NCBI GenBank assembly: GCA_007115705.1
Contig: QXEO01000881.1
Coordinates: forward strand, 744,001-808,000
Direction of reading: 5' to 3'
DNA length: 64,000 nucleotides
From: Dactylis glomerata
Lineage: Eukaryota; Streptophyta; Magnoliopsida; Poales; Poaceae
In this document: positions 9,205 to 19,944 of the stretch, in pieces
How the letters are laid out: every line of letters starts with the position of its first letter
Position numbering within the stretch: the stretch's first letter is position 1
The notes under the pieces: model-generated
Database searches by the model: none
What the model saw: the letters and a program-made list of their open reading frames with translations, nothing else
Told to the model about the DNA's origin: nothing
Made by a program: the position numbers and the translations under genes

Positions 9205-12128
9205 TTCGCACTTTTCTGCGCCTAGCTCAAAGGCGTTAAAGAAAAGCACTCTTGGGAGATAACCCAATGTTTACTTTTCAGTACTTTTTCTTTTATTTGA
9301 GTCTTGGAAGTCATTACTACTGTAATGACCGCTCCTTATCTTGTTTATTTCGTTTTTGTGCCAAGAGAAGCCTCTAATTTGAGTGAGGTAAAGATTTGGG
9401 GTTATTGCTGTCCTGAAACTGTTTTCGGTGCTGCACCGTAAAAATTCGTGAAAATTCTCTGTTTATCTTTTGGACCTGCGATTTCTTTTGCATATGCCCC
9501 AGGTTATATCCAAACTTTTCTTAGTTGAACACTTTTTGATTTGAGCAACGGAAAATCCCTAAAAAATTCGTCCTTTGTCAGCTGTCCAGTTTTGACAGAT
9601 TTCTGCCAATATTTGTTTTTGCCACTTTATCGCTTTCTTTTGAGTTCTTTTTGATCATGGAACTCTCGTGGAAGTTGCTACAGTAGTATATACTTTATAT
9701 GTGGTGGTTTTGGGTTGAAACCTGAAGCTAAAAGAGGTTGAATATATTTTATGCTTACACTAATGTTGCTAATAGAATTGTGTTTAGTTTTGTATAAAGG
9801 AAGTTTTCAAGTGTAGGGATTGGAGAATGATGAGATGAGTTGAAGAATGGACAAAAGCTCAAGCTTGGGGATGCCCATGCATCACCCCAAGAAATATCCA
9901 AGAAGTACAAGCGTCAAAGCTTGGGGATGCCCCCGAGGCACCCCTTCTTCATCGGCAAAAATCAGGTCACCTTTCAAAACACTATATTTTTATTGCTTCA
10001 TGCACTATGTGTTTTTTCTTGGAGCGTCAGTTGTTTTAGTTTTCTTAGTTGGTTTGTTTAGTTTGTTTGCTGTAATAAATGGTTGGACCCCAACAAGTTT
10101 CCTTTGGAGGAGATGTACTCGTTTTCATTTGCAAAGAACGCTCTAGTTTTCACTCTTATATAAAATCGAGCGTTCTTCTTTTTCTGCTACTGCTTTTGGT
10201 TTTCGTTTTCGCCTTGATATGCGTTCAGATCTTGTCATATCTTTTCATCAAGGTGTATTTTTGCCTCTGATCTTCATTGGTTTTCATCAAAAGAGGAGCT
10301 TATAAAAATTTCAAATGGTGTTGGAAAAGAGAAAAAGCTTTGTGCAAAATAGTGGTACAAGAAGGAGCTTGTGTAGACTGCGGCTTAGGTTTTTTTTTTC
10401 ATGTCATGCTTGATGTCTTTTTGATAGTATGCTTAGTGGTTTTGCTGTAGCATGACTTGTCTCAAATAACTGAGATTGCTTAATGAGCCTTTGAAAAAAT
10501 CATGCGTTGTTTTTATTGTATGGAAGCATTATTTTGGTTTTCTCCTTGATGCTTTATTTGGGTTGACTTGGCGCATGCTCAAACATGTTAGACTCTTACA
10601 AAGTCGCCATTAGCCTTCATGATCATTTAGTTTTTGACTTTTGATGCCATCGTATGCTTCTTTTAATGTCGCTTTGTCGCTTTGCATGATTATGGCCATT
10701 ATTGCTCTCTTAGTTGGTCGCTCCCAGTCTTTTACTAGCCCTCGCCTCGTACTGAGTATGAGCTCTACTCGTGCATCCAACTCCTAAAAGCCAAAGTTTG
10801 CCATTGTGTCCACCATACATACCTACTAGCAATTTGCTATTCCAAGTAAATTTGACTTGCTTTTATTTTCTCTTCAAATTAAACTCTTACCAGTGTTATG
10901 CGAAATTTGGTCAGTAAAGCTCTCACGAACAGGAAGGCACACTTTACTTTTTCCTGTTCTTAAAATTTGACATTGTGGTCTTTTATGCTGAGTTGTTATG
11001 CTTGCAAGTTGTGAGTTGGATTCTAGCCCAGCCATGCTGTCATGGGGCAAGCTTTCAACATTGCACTTCTTTTTGAGTTGATATCGTGATCTTTTGTTTA
11101 TGGATGCCCGCTGTGTGAAATGAATTGGGAATCTTGTGAGGATCATGGAGTTTTTATATGTGTTAGGGAAACGCCGGGCCGCCAATCTAAGCCATGCATA
11201 ATTCATGGTGGAAATTTGCAGCATACCCATGGTGAACATTCGACGACGCATCTCACAATAAAAAGCTAAACAATATAGCAAATAAAAGAGATGTCGAGGT
11301 GTTCATTGTCTGCTTGTCCTGTCATTTTGGTGTGGGCTTGTTCCATGTCATCGGGCACGGAGGTACCCCATTGGCGGTTCTCAATGATATGCATATACTT
11401 ACAATGACAAGAGCCTTGCTTGGGACTCTAAGTAAATTAGCATGGTTTGGGTACTCGTATTCACGGGACACGAGGTCTTCAACTTATGATTTGTCAAGCA
11501 TATGCATCATAACTGTTCTCGCATTAACTTTAACCATTCAAGATGCTTATGATGGGGGCAATGAGAGCTCAAAGCCGGTAAGTACCATAATTTTTGAAGG
11601 TTATAAAACTTGCAATCACTGCTTCCCTCTGCGAAGGGCCCTTCTTTTACTTTTATGTTGAGTCACCACCTTCTTTCTTTATGCACCATTAAGAGAGCAT
11701 AGTTGTCATTCTTAGTGTGATATGCATTGTCCCAAAGTTCATTGATTGACTCATATTGTTGGTTTCACTTGTTCTTAAATTATTTGTATCTAGTCGCCCT
11801 CTTAAACTTTGAGGTGTCCTATGCATTTATGTTTTGCTCTCTTTGAAGGACAAGCTGAAAACCATTTGTATGTTTTTCCTTATGATTTGAACACACGTTT
11901 GACTTTCATTGTTTCATTACCATGATCTTTTGTTTGTGTTCATTTGCATGTTTACAACATGGTTGCTAAGTTCTTATTGTCATGATTATATCTTTCATGC
12001 CCATGTTTTAAGTTCTATTGATCCCAGCTCACCAATGCTTACATATATGATCAAGATTGTGTAGGTGCATGTCACCTCAAAAATTATTCTTTTGTTATCA
12101 CTTACCTACTCGAGGACGAGCAGGAGTT
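9205..12128 (+). other. G1 non-coding 3' region
   Basis: About 2.9 kb without a credible gene. It holds two internal copies of the aagcttggggatgcc motif near 9860 and 9919, related to the purine tract at the 3' LTR. Blocks such as tgagctctactcgtgcatcc (near 10757) are shared with the 3' regions of Gypsy A, B and C in either orientation. The short frames, for example 9840-10061 and 11299-11661, show no known domain. Confidence 0.75.
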
Positions 12129-12143
12129 AAGCTTGGGGATGCT
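12129..12143 (+). promoter_or_regulatory. Polypurine-tract-like sequence before the G1 3' LTR
   Basis: aagcttggggatgct directly precedes the LTR and is the likely plus-strand primer region. The mirrored sequence (agcatccccaagctt) flanks the minus-strand Gypsy A 3' LTR at 27250. Confidence 0.65.
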
Positions 12144-13764
12144 TGATACGTCCCAAACGTATCTATAATTTTTGATGCTCCATGCTTGTTTTTACACCAT
12201 TTGTATATTGTTTCGTTACACTTAGTGGCATTCTTATACATTTTCCGGAACTAACCTATTAACGAAGTGCCACAGTGCCAGTTTCCTATTTTCTGCTGTT
12301 TTTGTGTTTCAGAAGTGATACACAGGAAATATTCTCGGAATTGGACGAAACAAGTTCCTGAAGTCATATTTCACGGGGAAGCTCCCAAACATCCGAAGAC
12401 CTGATGGAGGGGGGCCACATGGGCCCAGACACAGGGGCGGCGCGGCCACCCCCCTGGTCGCACCAGCCCCGTGTGAGGGGGCGTGGTCCCTCCTCTGACA
12501 TCGCCCCTTCGCCTATATATACCCCCTGACGAGAAAAACCTAAGGCCCGATCAGTTTTCCAGAATACATCGCGATCCGCCGCCGCCGTCGACCCGAAGAT
12601 CGGGAGGGTCCAGAAGCTCTTCTCGGCACCCTGCCGGAGAGGGGAATCGCCACCGGAGGTCTTCTTCATCGCCATGCTTGCCTCCGGAGCGATGAGTGAG
12701 TAGTCTACCTTGGACTATGGGTCCATAGCAGTAGCTAGCTGGTTGTCTTCTCCACCATGTGCTTCATGTTTAGATCTCATGAGCTGCCTTACATGATTGA
12801 GATCACCGTTATGTAATACTATGATGTTGGTTTGTTGGGATCCGATGAATATTGGTGTTTATGATTAAGTTGCTGTACTGAATTATATCTTTTGTTATCT
12901 CTATGTTGTTTATGATCTTGCATGCTCTCCGTTGTTAGTAGCTATCTTGGCCGGGTAGTTGCTAGTAACTCCAAGAGGGGGTATTTATGCTCGATAGTGG
13001 GTTCATGCCTCTATTTCACCTGGGGGAGTGACAGAAACCTCTAAGGTGGTAGATGTGCTGTTGCTACTAGGGAGAAAACTACATTCATATGCTCAAGGGC
13101 ATATGCTTTGTTTACATTACACACTTTGCTTAATGCAATTATCTGTTGTTCGCAACTTAATACTTCTAGGGTGTTCGGATGATATCCCCGGGGGTGGATT
13201 ATTAGTCATAGATGCAGTTGGATGGCGGTCTATGTATTTTGTTGTAATGCCCAGAGTAAATCTCATAGTGATCTTCTTGACATATCACGTTATCTTTATT
13301 CTATCAATTGCCCAACTGTAATTTGTCTACCCAGCATGTTATTTTATCTATGGAGAGACACCACTAGTGAACTGTGGACCCCGGTCCTATTTTAATCATA
13401 TTGCAATCACCTGTTTACTTTTCCCGCATTGTTTACTTTACTAGCATATTACTACTGTTTTCCACTCGATACACTCATAACCTTTGTTTCAAGCAAACCG
13501 GTGAGATTGACAACCTCATCGCAAGTTGGGGACAAAGTATTTGTTTGTGTGTGTGCAGGTTCCACAAACACCTTCAGTCGTCATCGTCTCTCTTCTCCTG
13601 ATCGATAAACCTTGGTTTCTTAACTGAGGGAAAACTAGCCGCTACACTCATCATACCTTCCTCTTGGGGTTCCCAACGGGCTGGTCATCACCACGCACAA
13701 GGACTTACTGCTCCCACGTCAACTAAACGCCACAGTCTTTTCTGGCGCCATCACACGAGTAGCA
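12144..13764 (+). repeat. G1 3' LTR
   Basis: Same length as and about 99% like the 5' LTR. Visible differences include single-base changes and compensating one-base indels. It ends in CGAGTAGCA, followed by the ctgct TSD at 13765-13769. Confidence 0.92.
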
Positions 13765-13769
13765 CTGCT

Positions 13770-13931
13770 TCTGGTCCTTAGCCGTTTTCCGGGGAGGCCG
13801 GATTATCCGGCCCAGTTTTGGAAATATCCGGCCGAAAAATCCGGCCAACTTTCTACACAAAAACACAGGTAAAATGTCCTGGTGTTGTCAACTAACACAC
13901 AAAACTAGGGAGGCTAGAAAATGCCCTAACA
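13770..13931 (-). repeat. Copia 5' LTR, distal segment
   Basis: Resumes the Copia LTR after G1 with tctggtccttagccgtttt and another GGATTATCCGGCC unit. It ends ...CCCTAACA, the complement of a TGTTAGGG LTR start. Confidence 0.75.
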
Positions 13932-14199
13932 TAAGGGCCAGGAGGGGACGGTGTAGGGCAGATTGAAAGCAAGCCAGGTTGAACACCCACGTTTACTTTC
14001 GATATACACTTATTTCGACTAACCTTTACCTTCGAGTTCATCCGACGCCCTTTTCCCCCGATCCTAAGTCCTTCATCTAGGACATTTGCCGAGTTAACCC
14101 TCGTCAACATCCCTTTTCCTAACCAAGTAAGCTAGGCTCACACCTTTGAAAAGTTAATTTACTCCCTTCAATGGTATGTTGAGGCAATTGATTTGCTTG
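13932..14199. other. Unassigned spacer
   Basis: No domain, LTR end or repeat unit was recognised here. The 72-codon minus frame crossing the LTR border at 13892-14110 has no support. Confidence 0.4.
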
Positions 14200-14650
14200 G
14201 TACTCATGACATTTGGTCATATCATGGCGGCCAAAAGCATATAATGCAATTCTTAGTGAACCCAGTGTCCACCCCTTGCTACATTGGCTCTGGGACTCAT
14301 GTTGTCAGGAAAAAAAATACAAGGTGTTCTTCTGGTATCTTCTCCATAATAGGCTGAATACAAGGTTAACGCTTTAGAGGAAAAACTTCCATTTTTCTGA
14401 CTATAGATGTGTCTTGTGTGGCCTTCATGCATTGGAAACGAGGGCCCACTTATTTTTATATTTCCCATGCACTACCATTTGCTGGAGACATACCAATCCG
14501 ATGTTGGATTTTTGAAATATGCCCCTCTTAGATATCATAGTTATTCAAGTGGCAATTCACACCCCCTTTCTGTATGGAAGTCGTGGTTCTAGCCACATGG
14601 GCAATATTGTCTACAAGGAATGGCACATCTTCAAAAGGAGATTAATCTTT
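14200..14650 (+). pseudogene. Remnant of an L1-type LINE ORF2 C-terminal end (zf-RVT region)
   Basis: Plus-strand translation, with frame changes, matches the tail of plant LINE reverse transcriptase proteins. It shows DIWSYHGG near 14208, then KVFFWYLLHNRLNTR from 14321, and a Cys/His segment DYRCVLCGLHALETRAHLF near 14400-14455. A worn ATWAILSTRNG (compare W-IW-RN) lies near 14597. A TAG interrupts the zinc-finger part and at least one frameshift precedes it. An A-rich stretch near 14870-14884 could be the old poly(A) tail. Only the last part of ORF2 survives. Confidence 0.7.
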
Positions 14651-14969
14651 GGAATTACACAAGGAAGTCTATGGAAGAACTAGCCATGGTTAGGGCCAAG
14701 AGAAAGAAATATGCAGACTTTCTTTCTTCATTCACTAATGTAAGACCTTTAGATATTTTAAAGTAGACAAGATATGAACTAAAATAAGTGAACCTACATA
14801 ATACAACACATCTACATACATACATTTACTAAAAAAATATAAGTTAGCTCTGACATTGTAATAAACCCTGAAATAATAAAAAAACCAGTAGAGAGCTGCT
14901 GTTCCCTCAAGAAAAATTGCAACTTGCCCAAAAGTGTTGCAATCGAAATTTAACTAGGAGTATATATTA
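14651..14969. other. AT-rich spacer, possible LINE 3' end
   Basis: AT-rich, no gene. It ends with tta, the likely TSD of the CACTA element (14967-14969). Confidence 0.4.
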
Positions 14970-15212
14970 CACTAGTGGAAAATGGGCCTTTGGCCTGGAC
15001 CCTTTAGTTCCGGCTGTAATCTGGGCCGGGACTAAAGGCCCGGCCACGTCGCCCCAAATTCGCCCTACCGCCCGGGAGCCTTTAGTCCCGGCCCGTTACA
15101 AAGCTTTAGTCCCGATTTGAGACACAAACCGGGACTAAAGGGCTATGCGGTGTGCAGCCCGCATGTGCGCCCCCTTTAGTCCCGGTTTGTGTCTCAAACC
15201 GAGACTAAAGGC
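14970..15212 (+). repeat. CACTA left terminus and subterminal repeats
   Basis: The terminus is followed by at least seven ttTAGTcCCGG motifs in alternating orientation (near 15003, 15030, 15078, 15103, 15129, 15174 and 15198), forming hairpin-capable pairs. In En/Spm such repeats bind the element-encoded TNPA protein. Confidence 0.85.
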
Positions 15213-15219
15213 TTCTGCC

Positions 15220-15228
15220 TATATATAT
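15220..15228 (+). promoter_or_regulatory. TATA box for the TNP2 gene
   Basis: cctatatatatgg lies right after the subterminal repeats and about 290 bp before the TNP2 start codon. An intron probably separates leader and start, since tgacgcag precedes the ATG. Confidence 0.6.
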
Positions 15229-15518
15229 GGCCGCAGCCCCTCTCCCTTGTATTTTTCTTGGATGGAGGAGTGTGGGTTTGTGCTAGTTCTCCATTTCATT
15301 CTTATGTACTAGATGTGTTTGTTGAAATGTGTGTTAGAGCGATGCCGCTTCAGTTCACCAAACACAACCACGATATGAGGTGCCCGAGCCACGCTTAAGC
15401 CTCTTCCTCTTTATTTCCACTTATTCTAAAAGGTTAGCAACTATATTTCCTCATTTAGACCATGCGGTACTAATTTTTAGGATCGTGATTGTGTTTGATA
15501 TACTGTTGTATGACGCAG

Positions 15519-16260
15519 ATGAGCCATCCATGGATGTACGGTAATCGACGCATAGCCACTTACAAAGAAGGCGTGCATTCTTTTCGAGATGCGGCCGAGG
15601 CGAACAAGCATGGTGGTGGCTATATGTTTTGTCCATGTGTTGAATGTCGGAATGAGAAGGATTACACTTCCTCAAGAGTCATTCAGAGCCACCTGCTTCG
15701 GTCCGGTTTTATGTCAGGCTATAATGTTTGGACCAAGCACGGAGAAAGAGGGGTTATGATGGAAGACGATGATGAAGAAGAAGAGAACGATGATGACAAC
15801 TACGATCTATGTTCCCTGAGTATGCTGATACCACAATGGAAGACAATGAAGAAGAAGATCAGGGTGAAGAACAGGAACCAGATGAGCCCGCTGATGATCT
15901 TGGCTGGGTCATTTCTGATGCACGGCGAGGCTGCGACACAGAAAAGGAGAGGTTGTAGTTCGAGCAGATGTTACAGGACCACAACAAATTGTTGTACCCA
16001 ACTTGTGAAGATGGCCAGAAGAAGCTGGGTAGCACACTAGAATTGCTAAAGTGGAAGGCAGAGACCGGTGTGACTGACTCGTCATTTGAAAAGTTGCTGG
16101 TATTGATGAAGAAGATGCTTCCAAGAAAGAACGAATTGCCCGCCAGCACGTACGAAGCAAAGAAGCTTATCTGCCCTCTAGGATTAGACGTGCAGAAGAT
16201 ACATGCATGCCCTAATGACTGCATCCTCTACCGCGGTGAGAAGTACGAGAATATGGATAA
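15519..16260 (+). pseudogene. CACTA TNP2 transposase, 5' piece (transposase-associated domain)
   Basis: The ATG at 15519 follows an acceptor-like gcag. The first ~75 residues are the transposase-associated domain (HPWMYGNRR, then FCPCVECRN and SHLLRSGFMSGYNVW). An acidic stretch follows. Near 15805-15815 the frame shifts: the sister frame continues with MFPEYADTTMEDNEEED. A TAG at 15956-15958 interrupts that frame, which then runs LLYPTCEDGQKKL and ends ICPLGLDVQKIHACPNDCILY at the MULE. The gene resumes at 23706. Together the frameshift, the stop and the insertion make this a pseudogene. The normal role is element excision and insertion. Confidence 0.85.
16252..16260. repeat. MULE target-site duplication, left copy (tatggataa)
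   Basis: The 9-bp direct repeat tatggataa occurs here and at 23705-23713, exactly flanking the element. Nine bases is the standard Mutator TSD length. Confidence 0.95.
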
Positions 16261-16501
16261 GGGATTTCTATTTTCGTGCCCTCAGGTCGTTAGTTGTACT
16301 CAGTTTTCCCTAGCCGCTTAACTTTTCCTCATTTTTCCCCTCGCTCTAGTTTGAAACCCCTCGCAGACGCTCGGACGGGAGGGTTGCGGTCTGGTCAGAG
16401 GCCTTAGACCGTTACCGGTGACGGCTAGGGAGCCGCGGTGGTTGTGAATGGACCGTTGCTTTTGAATTGTGTTGACTGTTGACCCAATGAGACACGTCGG
16501 A
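16261..16501 (+). repeat. MULE left terminal inverted repeat
   Basis: Matches the complement of 23465-23704 over about 240 bp with scattered substitutions. It includes the gtactcagttttccc motif near 16296 and a GC-rich half with gcagacgctcggacgggagg. The similarity fades after gagacacgtcgga. Confidence 0.92.
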
Positions 16502-17832
16502 CTGGCGGTCTGTCACTCACCCAAAGCTTTCCCCTCCGCCCGAGACTGGAAAAGCTCACACACCGCCCCTCCGCCGCCACGTCGTCCTGCCCTCCTACCT
16601 TATGGCGTCGTCCGCCACCGAGCCGCCCCCGCCCCTACCACCACCCCCGGGAGGCGGAGAGGGCTCCGCCTCCACTAGATCTAGATCTACCCCTATGGCG
16701 GTAGAGTTTGTACATCCGTCTAATGTGCCGATTATGCCCCTCAACAGTGGAGAAGATTGGGAATCGGAGGGATCTAACGCATGGATTCCATCTGGGTAAG
16801 CATCGTCTGCCTATGTGAATTAAGAGTACGCAGTTTTTGAGCGCGAATCGTTGTTGCTCAACTAACTGCGTTGCTTTTCGAATAGGATTGATCCAGCGCT
16901 GGCTTTTCGGCTGGTGGTTAGGCTGGATACTAGCTTTTTGCGTGATTCTGAACGCAATGTGACCGGATTTTACATCCCAGCGGTGGTTGCAACTACCATC
17001 TCGTTGAGGGATTTAAAAGATAACATCTGCGCTCGGTACCCCTAGGGCGCTGGCGATTCAATTGATTTCCAATATTTCAACAGCACGGAGGGAAGATTTG
17101 TTCCACTAATTTCTGACGACGATCTGGGAATTCTTTTTGCTTTAAATGATTCTTGCCGTGTCGGTAAAATTTGAATCCATGTGGACAGGGTCCAGGCATC
17201 ATCTGGTGTTGGGGCATCATCAGGTGGTCGGGCATCATGTCTCTAGTGTTGCTGCCTCTGCTAATCGTGTGCGCCGCCCCGCTCCTTGTAGGTCCACAGC
17301 AGCACCATCTGTCCCCAGTGCTAGTGGTAGCCAGATTGTTCTTGCGGTCGATGTGGAGGATGATGCAGAGATTGAGGATCCGTCTCCTCAAGATGATGAG
17401 GATGAGTTGATGTTTCCTGAATTGGTAGATCGATGCAGTAAGCAGGCAATGGAGGATCAATACATGGAAGATATTGCACAAGGTGCCAGATTTGATGACA
17501 CTGATGATGAAGAGAAGGATGAGAACAATGACTTGCCAACAATTGAGTGGAACAGGGAGGATCCTCAGCTTGCAGAAGGCACCGTATTTCAAACGATGAT
17601 GGACTGCCGTAATGCAATTACTACATATTGCATTCTCACCAAGAATGATTATGAGGTTATTAAAAGTGAGCCAGGTAGGTTCACAGTTAAGTGCCCATAC
17701 AAGAGGTGTAGGTGGAGGCTGCATGCATCCACAATGCTCAGAAGCACCGTGGTTCAGGTACTACGCCAACCAGTTGTGTATTTTAGATCACGGTGTAAAA
17801 TTTGTTAACTGTTACTGACATCCCTTATAATT

Positions 17833-19233
17833 ATGTTTCACATAAAGAAGAACTCGATCGACCATACTTGTCCACCTCGAGCGGGGGCGCCAGAGGAGAA
17901 ATCAAAGCTAGCGAAGACTAGGTGGTTGGCAGATGCAATCATAGATTGGCTGAGAGAAACTCCAACACTTGGTCCAACAGCACTCATAAAATTGATATCT
18001 GATAAGTTTACTATAAACATACCTTACATGAGGATGTTCTATGCAAAGGAAATGGCTCTTGACAGGATAAATGGTCCATGGAATGAAAGCTTTCAGTTGC
18101 TTTACACTTTCAAAGCTGAAGTGGAGAAGGCTAGTCCAGGCAGTGTTGTAGCAATAGACAAGCATACAGTTCCCTACAAATTGAAAAGCAGGAGGATGAT
18201 GCAGAAGGAATGTTTTAGAAGGGCTTTTGTTTGTTTCAAAGCTTGCTGGAAAGGCTTTCTGGACGGTTGCAGGCCTTATTTGGCCGTGGATGCAATAGCT
18301 CTTCATGGCAGGTTTAAAGGACAGCTAGTTGCTGCTACTGCAATTGATGGACACAATTGGATGTTCCCTGTTGCTTATGGAGTTTTGGAGGTTGAGTCGG
18401 AGGAAAGTTGGACTTGGTTTCTGCAGAATTTGCGCGACCTTATAGGTCATCCACCAGGACTTACTATCCACACAGACGCTTGCAAAGGTTTGGAGCGTGC
18501 AGTAGAAGCAGTATTCCCTGGAGTGGAGCATAGGGAATGTATGCGACACTTGGTACATAATTTTACAAAGAAATTCAAGGGTAAAGTTTATACTGACAAC
18601 CTATGGCCAGCTGCATACACATGCAGCATTAGGAAGCATCTGTTTCATTTGGAAGTGTTGTATAAACAAAAAACTGGGGTGAAGGAGTACTTGGATGAAC
18701 ATCATGGTAGGGTGTGGTCAAGAAGCCAATTCAATGAAATTTGCAAGGTAGACTATGTAACAAGTAACCTTGCGGAGAGTTTCAATGCAAAGGTCAAGTC
18801 ATTGAAAGGGCTTATGCTGTGGCAAATATTTGATAAGATTAGGCAGATGATCATGATAAAAATCGATCTGCGTCAAAGAATTGCAGCCACAAAATATGTT
18901 GGCCATCTCATGCTCCCATCTTTGATTAAGTCTTTGCATGCCAGGGCAAAACAATTGAAGATTAAATGCATCAGAAAAGGAATGGAGGCTGAGGTAACCT
19001 ACACTGATAGTAAAAACAGGCAGTGGAGGTATCCAGTGAGTTTGGTTGATAGGACATGCCATTGTAGGCGATGGCAGATCCGTGGGATACCCTGCATACA
19101 CGCATTGTTTTTCATGAGTGTTATAGCGGGTGCAGAAGGTGAAGTTGATCAGTATGTGTCAGAGTATTTCTCTGTTGCCAAATTTAGGGCTGCATATGCT
19201 ATGAATGTTCCTACCTTGCTGGGAAAAGACTAA
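17833..19233 (+). CDS. Longest surviving frame of the MULE transposase (DDE core plus SWIM)
   Basis: A 466-codon frame holding the complete catalytic core and SWIM finger of the pseudogene above. Its first codons (MFHI) lie in the predicted intron before the acceptor at 17846-17847. It ends at a TAA where the sister frame clearly continues (KVDPGFKLYSP...), so the stop is premature. If translated, it would lack the DNA-binding domain and the zinc knuckle. Confidence 0.75.
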   Translation: MFHIKKNSIDHTCPPRAGAPEEKSKLAKTRWLADAIIDWLRETPTLGPTALIKLISDKFTINIPYMRMFYAKEMALDRINGPWNESFQLLYTFKAEVEKASPGSVVAIDKHTVPYKLKSRRMMQKECFRRAFVCFKACWKGFLDGCRPYLAVDAIALHGRFKGQLVAATAIDGHNWMFPVAYGVLEVESEESWTWFLQNLRDLIGHPPGLTIHTDACKGLERAVEAVFPGVEHRECMRHLVHNFTKKFKGKVYTDNLWPAAYTCSIRKHLFHLEVLYKQKTGVKEYLDEHHGRVWSRSQFNEICKVDYVTSNLAESFNAKVKSLKGLMLWQIFDKIRQMIMIKIDLRQRIAATKYVGHLMLPSLIKSLHARAKQLKIKCIRKGMEAEVTYTDSKNRQWRYPVSLVDRTCHCRRWQIRGIPCIHALFFMSVIAGAEGEVDQYVSEYFSVAKFRAAYAMNVPTLLGKD

Positions 19234-19439
19234 TGGATGAAAGTCGATCCAGGCTTCAAACTGTACTCTCCAGTTTTGACTAGACCGGCAGGTAGGCCGA
19301 GGAAGAATAGGATCAGAGCTAGTGTAGAGGGTGGTCCACCGATTCGACGACGTAAGTGCAAACGTTGTGGAATCCCTGGACACATTGCTAGGCTTTGTAA
19401 AAATCCAGTTGACCCAGCTTTTGGAATGGAAGATCAGGC

Positions 19440-19710
19440 GGGAGCAGCAAATGCAGAGGAGAATGAAGAAGCAATTCAACATGAGGAGATTGAAGCAATG
19501 GATCATGAGGAGATTGAAGCAATGGATCATGAGCTGCTTGAACCGATGGATCCAGAGCAGATTGAACCGATGGATCGAGAGCTGCTTGAACCGATGGATC
19601 AAGAGCTGCTTGAACTGATGGATTGTGAGCAGAGGGAACAGATGGATCGAGAGCTGCTTGAACCGATGGATTGAGAGCAGAGGGAACAGATGGATCGAGA
19701 GTCCTTTGAA
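19440..19710 (+). repeat. 24-bp coding repeat in the MULE transposase tail
   Basis: About ten copies of a 24-bp unit like gagctgcttgaaccgatggatcaa encode an octapeptide ending in PMD or AMD. One copy has cga changed to tga at 19672. Confidence 0.85.
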
Positions 19711-19944
19711 GAAATGGATCGACAGCTGCTTGAAGCATTTGAAGAAAATGCATTAGAAGAAAGAGCACAAGCTTCGTATGATATGGTTGTCTCGGTCTTG
19801 GCACAACCCGAAGAGAAGAAGAAGAAGAACAAGAAAGATGGGAAAAGGAAGGTAGACACCGGTAATATCCCTGGTAGGGTTACCCAGAGTAAAGTGGTGG
19901 ACCCAGCGAGTCACACCAGGAGCAAGAGAAAGATTGTATTTTAA

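Larger units (their letters stand above)
5326..13764 (+). mobile_element. Gypsy element G1, Athila-like, gag-protease only, nested in the Copia LTR
   Basis: Two direct LTRs of equal length (1621 bp) both start TGATACGTCCCAAACG and end CGAGTAGCA. A tRNA-Asp primer site follows the first and a purine-rich tract precedes the second. The interior codes one gag-protease frame and then about 2.9 kb without coding sequence. No reverse transcriptase, RNase H or integrase is present, so the copy is non-autonomous and would need enzymes from a partner element. About 16 differences between the LTRs are visible by eye (near 1%), so the insertion is fairly young. Confidence 0.93.
1..13931 (-). mobile_element. 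Ty1/Copia LTR retrotransposon, left part outside window, LTR split by Gypsy G1
   Basis: Reading on the minus strand, the order is LTR, tRNA-Met primer site, gag, then protease and integrase, which is the Copia order. The LTR occupies 4120-5325 and resumes at 13770-13931 after the Gypsy insertion; its ends read TGTTAGGG...TTTCA on the minus strand, so TG...CA. Reverse transcriptase, RNase H and the 3' LTR must lie left of base 1. The family was not identified. The right end at 13931 is inferred only from the TG terminus, because the other TSD copy is off the window. Confidence 0.88.
16602..19944 (+). pseudogene. mudrA-like: MULE transposase (mudrA-type) with PB1-like, DNA-binding, DDE/SWIM and zinc-knuckle parts
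   Basis: Likely exons are 16602-16795, 16886-17757 and 17848-19944, with GT-AG introns. Exon 2 starts with a PB1-like domain (LRDLKDNICARYP, then ISDDDLGILFAL). Next come an acidic linker and the MuDR DNA-binding domain (CPYKRCRWRLHAS near 17694). The DDE transposase has AVDAIALHGRFKGQ and IHTDACKGLERAV. A SWIM finger (CHCRRWQIRGIPCIH near 19060) and a CX2CX4HX4C knuckle (CKRCGIPGHIARLC) follow. Stops break it at 17043 (TAG), 17172 (TGA), 19231 (TAA) and 19672 (TGA), and a frameshift lies between the PB1 and linker frames. The tail repeats an 8-residue unit like ELLEPMDQ, then is Lys-rich. The normal role is MULE transposition in the nucleus; this copy cannot make the full protein. The first intron is less certain than the second. 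Confidence 0.87.

Noticed and set aside
17077..17724. 215-codon minus-strand frame
   Set aside because: Antisense of the MULE transposase with no domain; the plus strand carries the DNA-binding domain.
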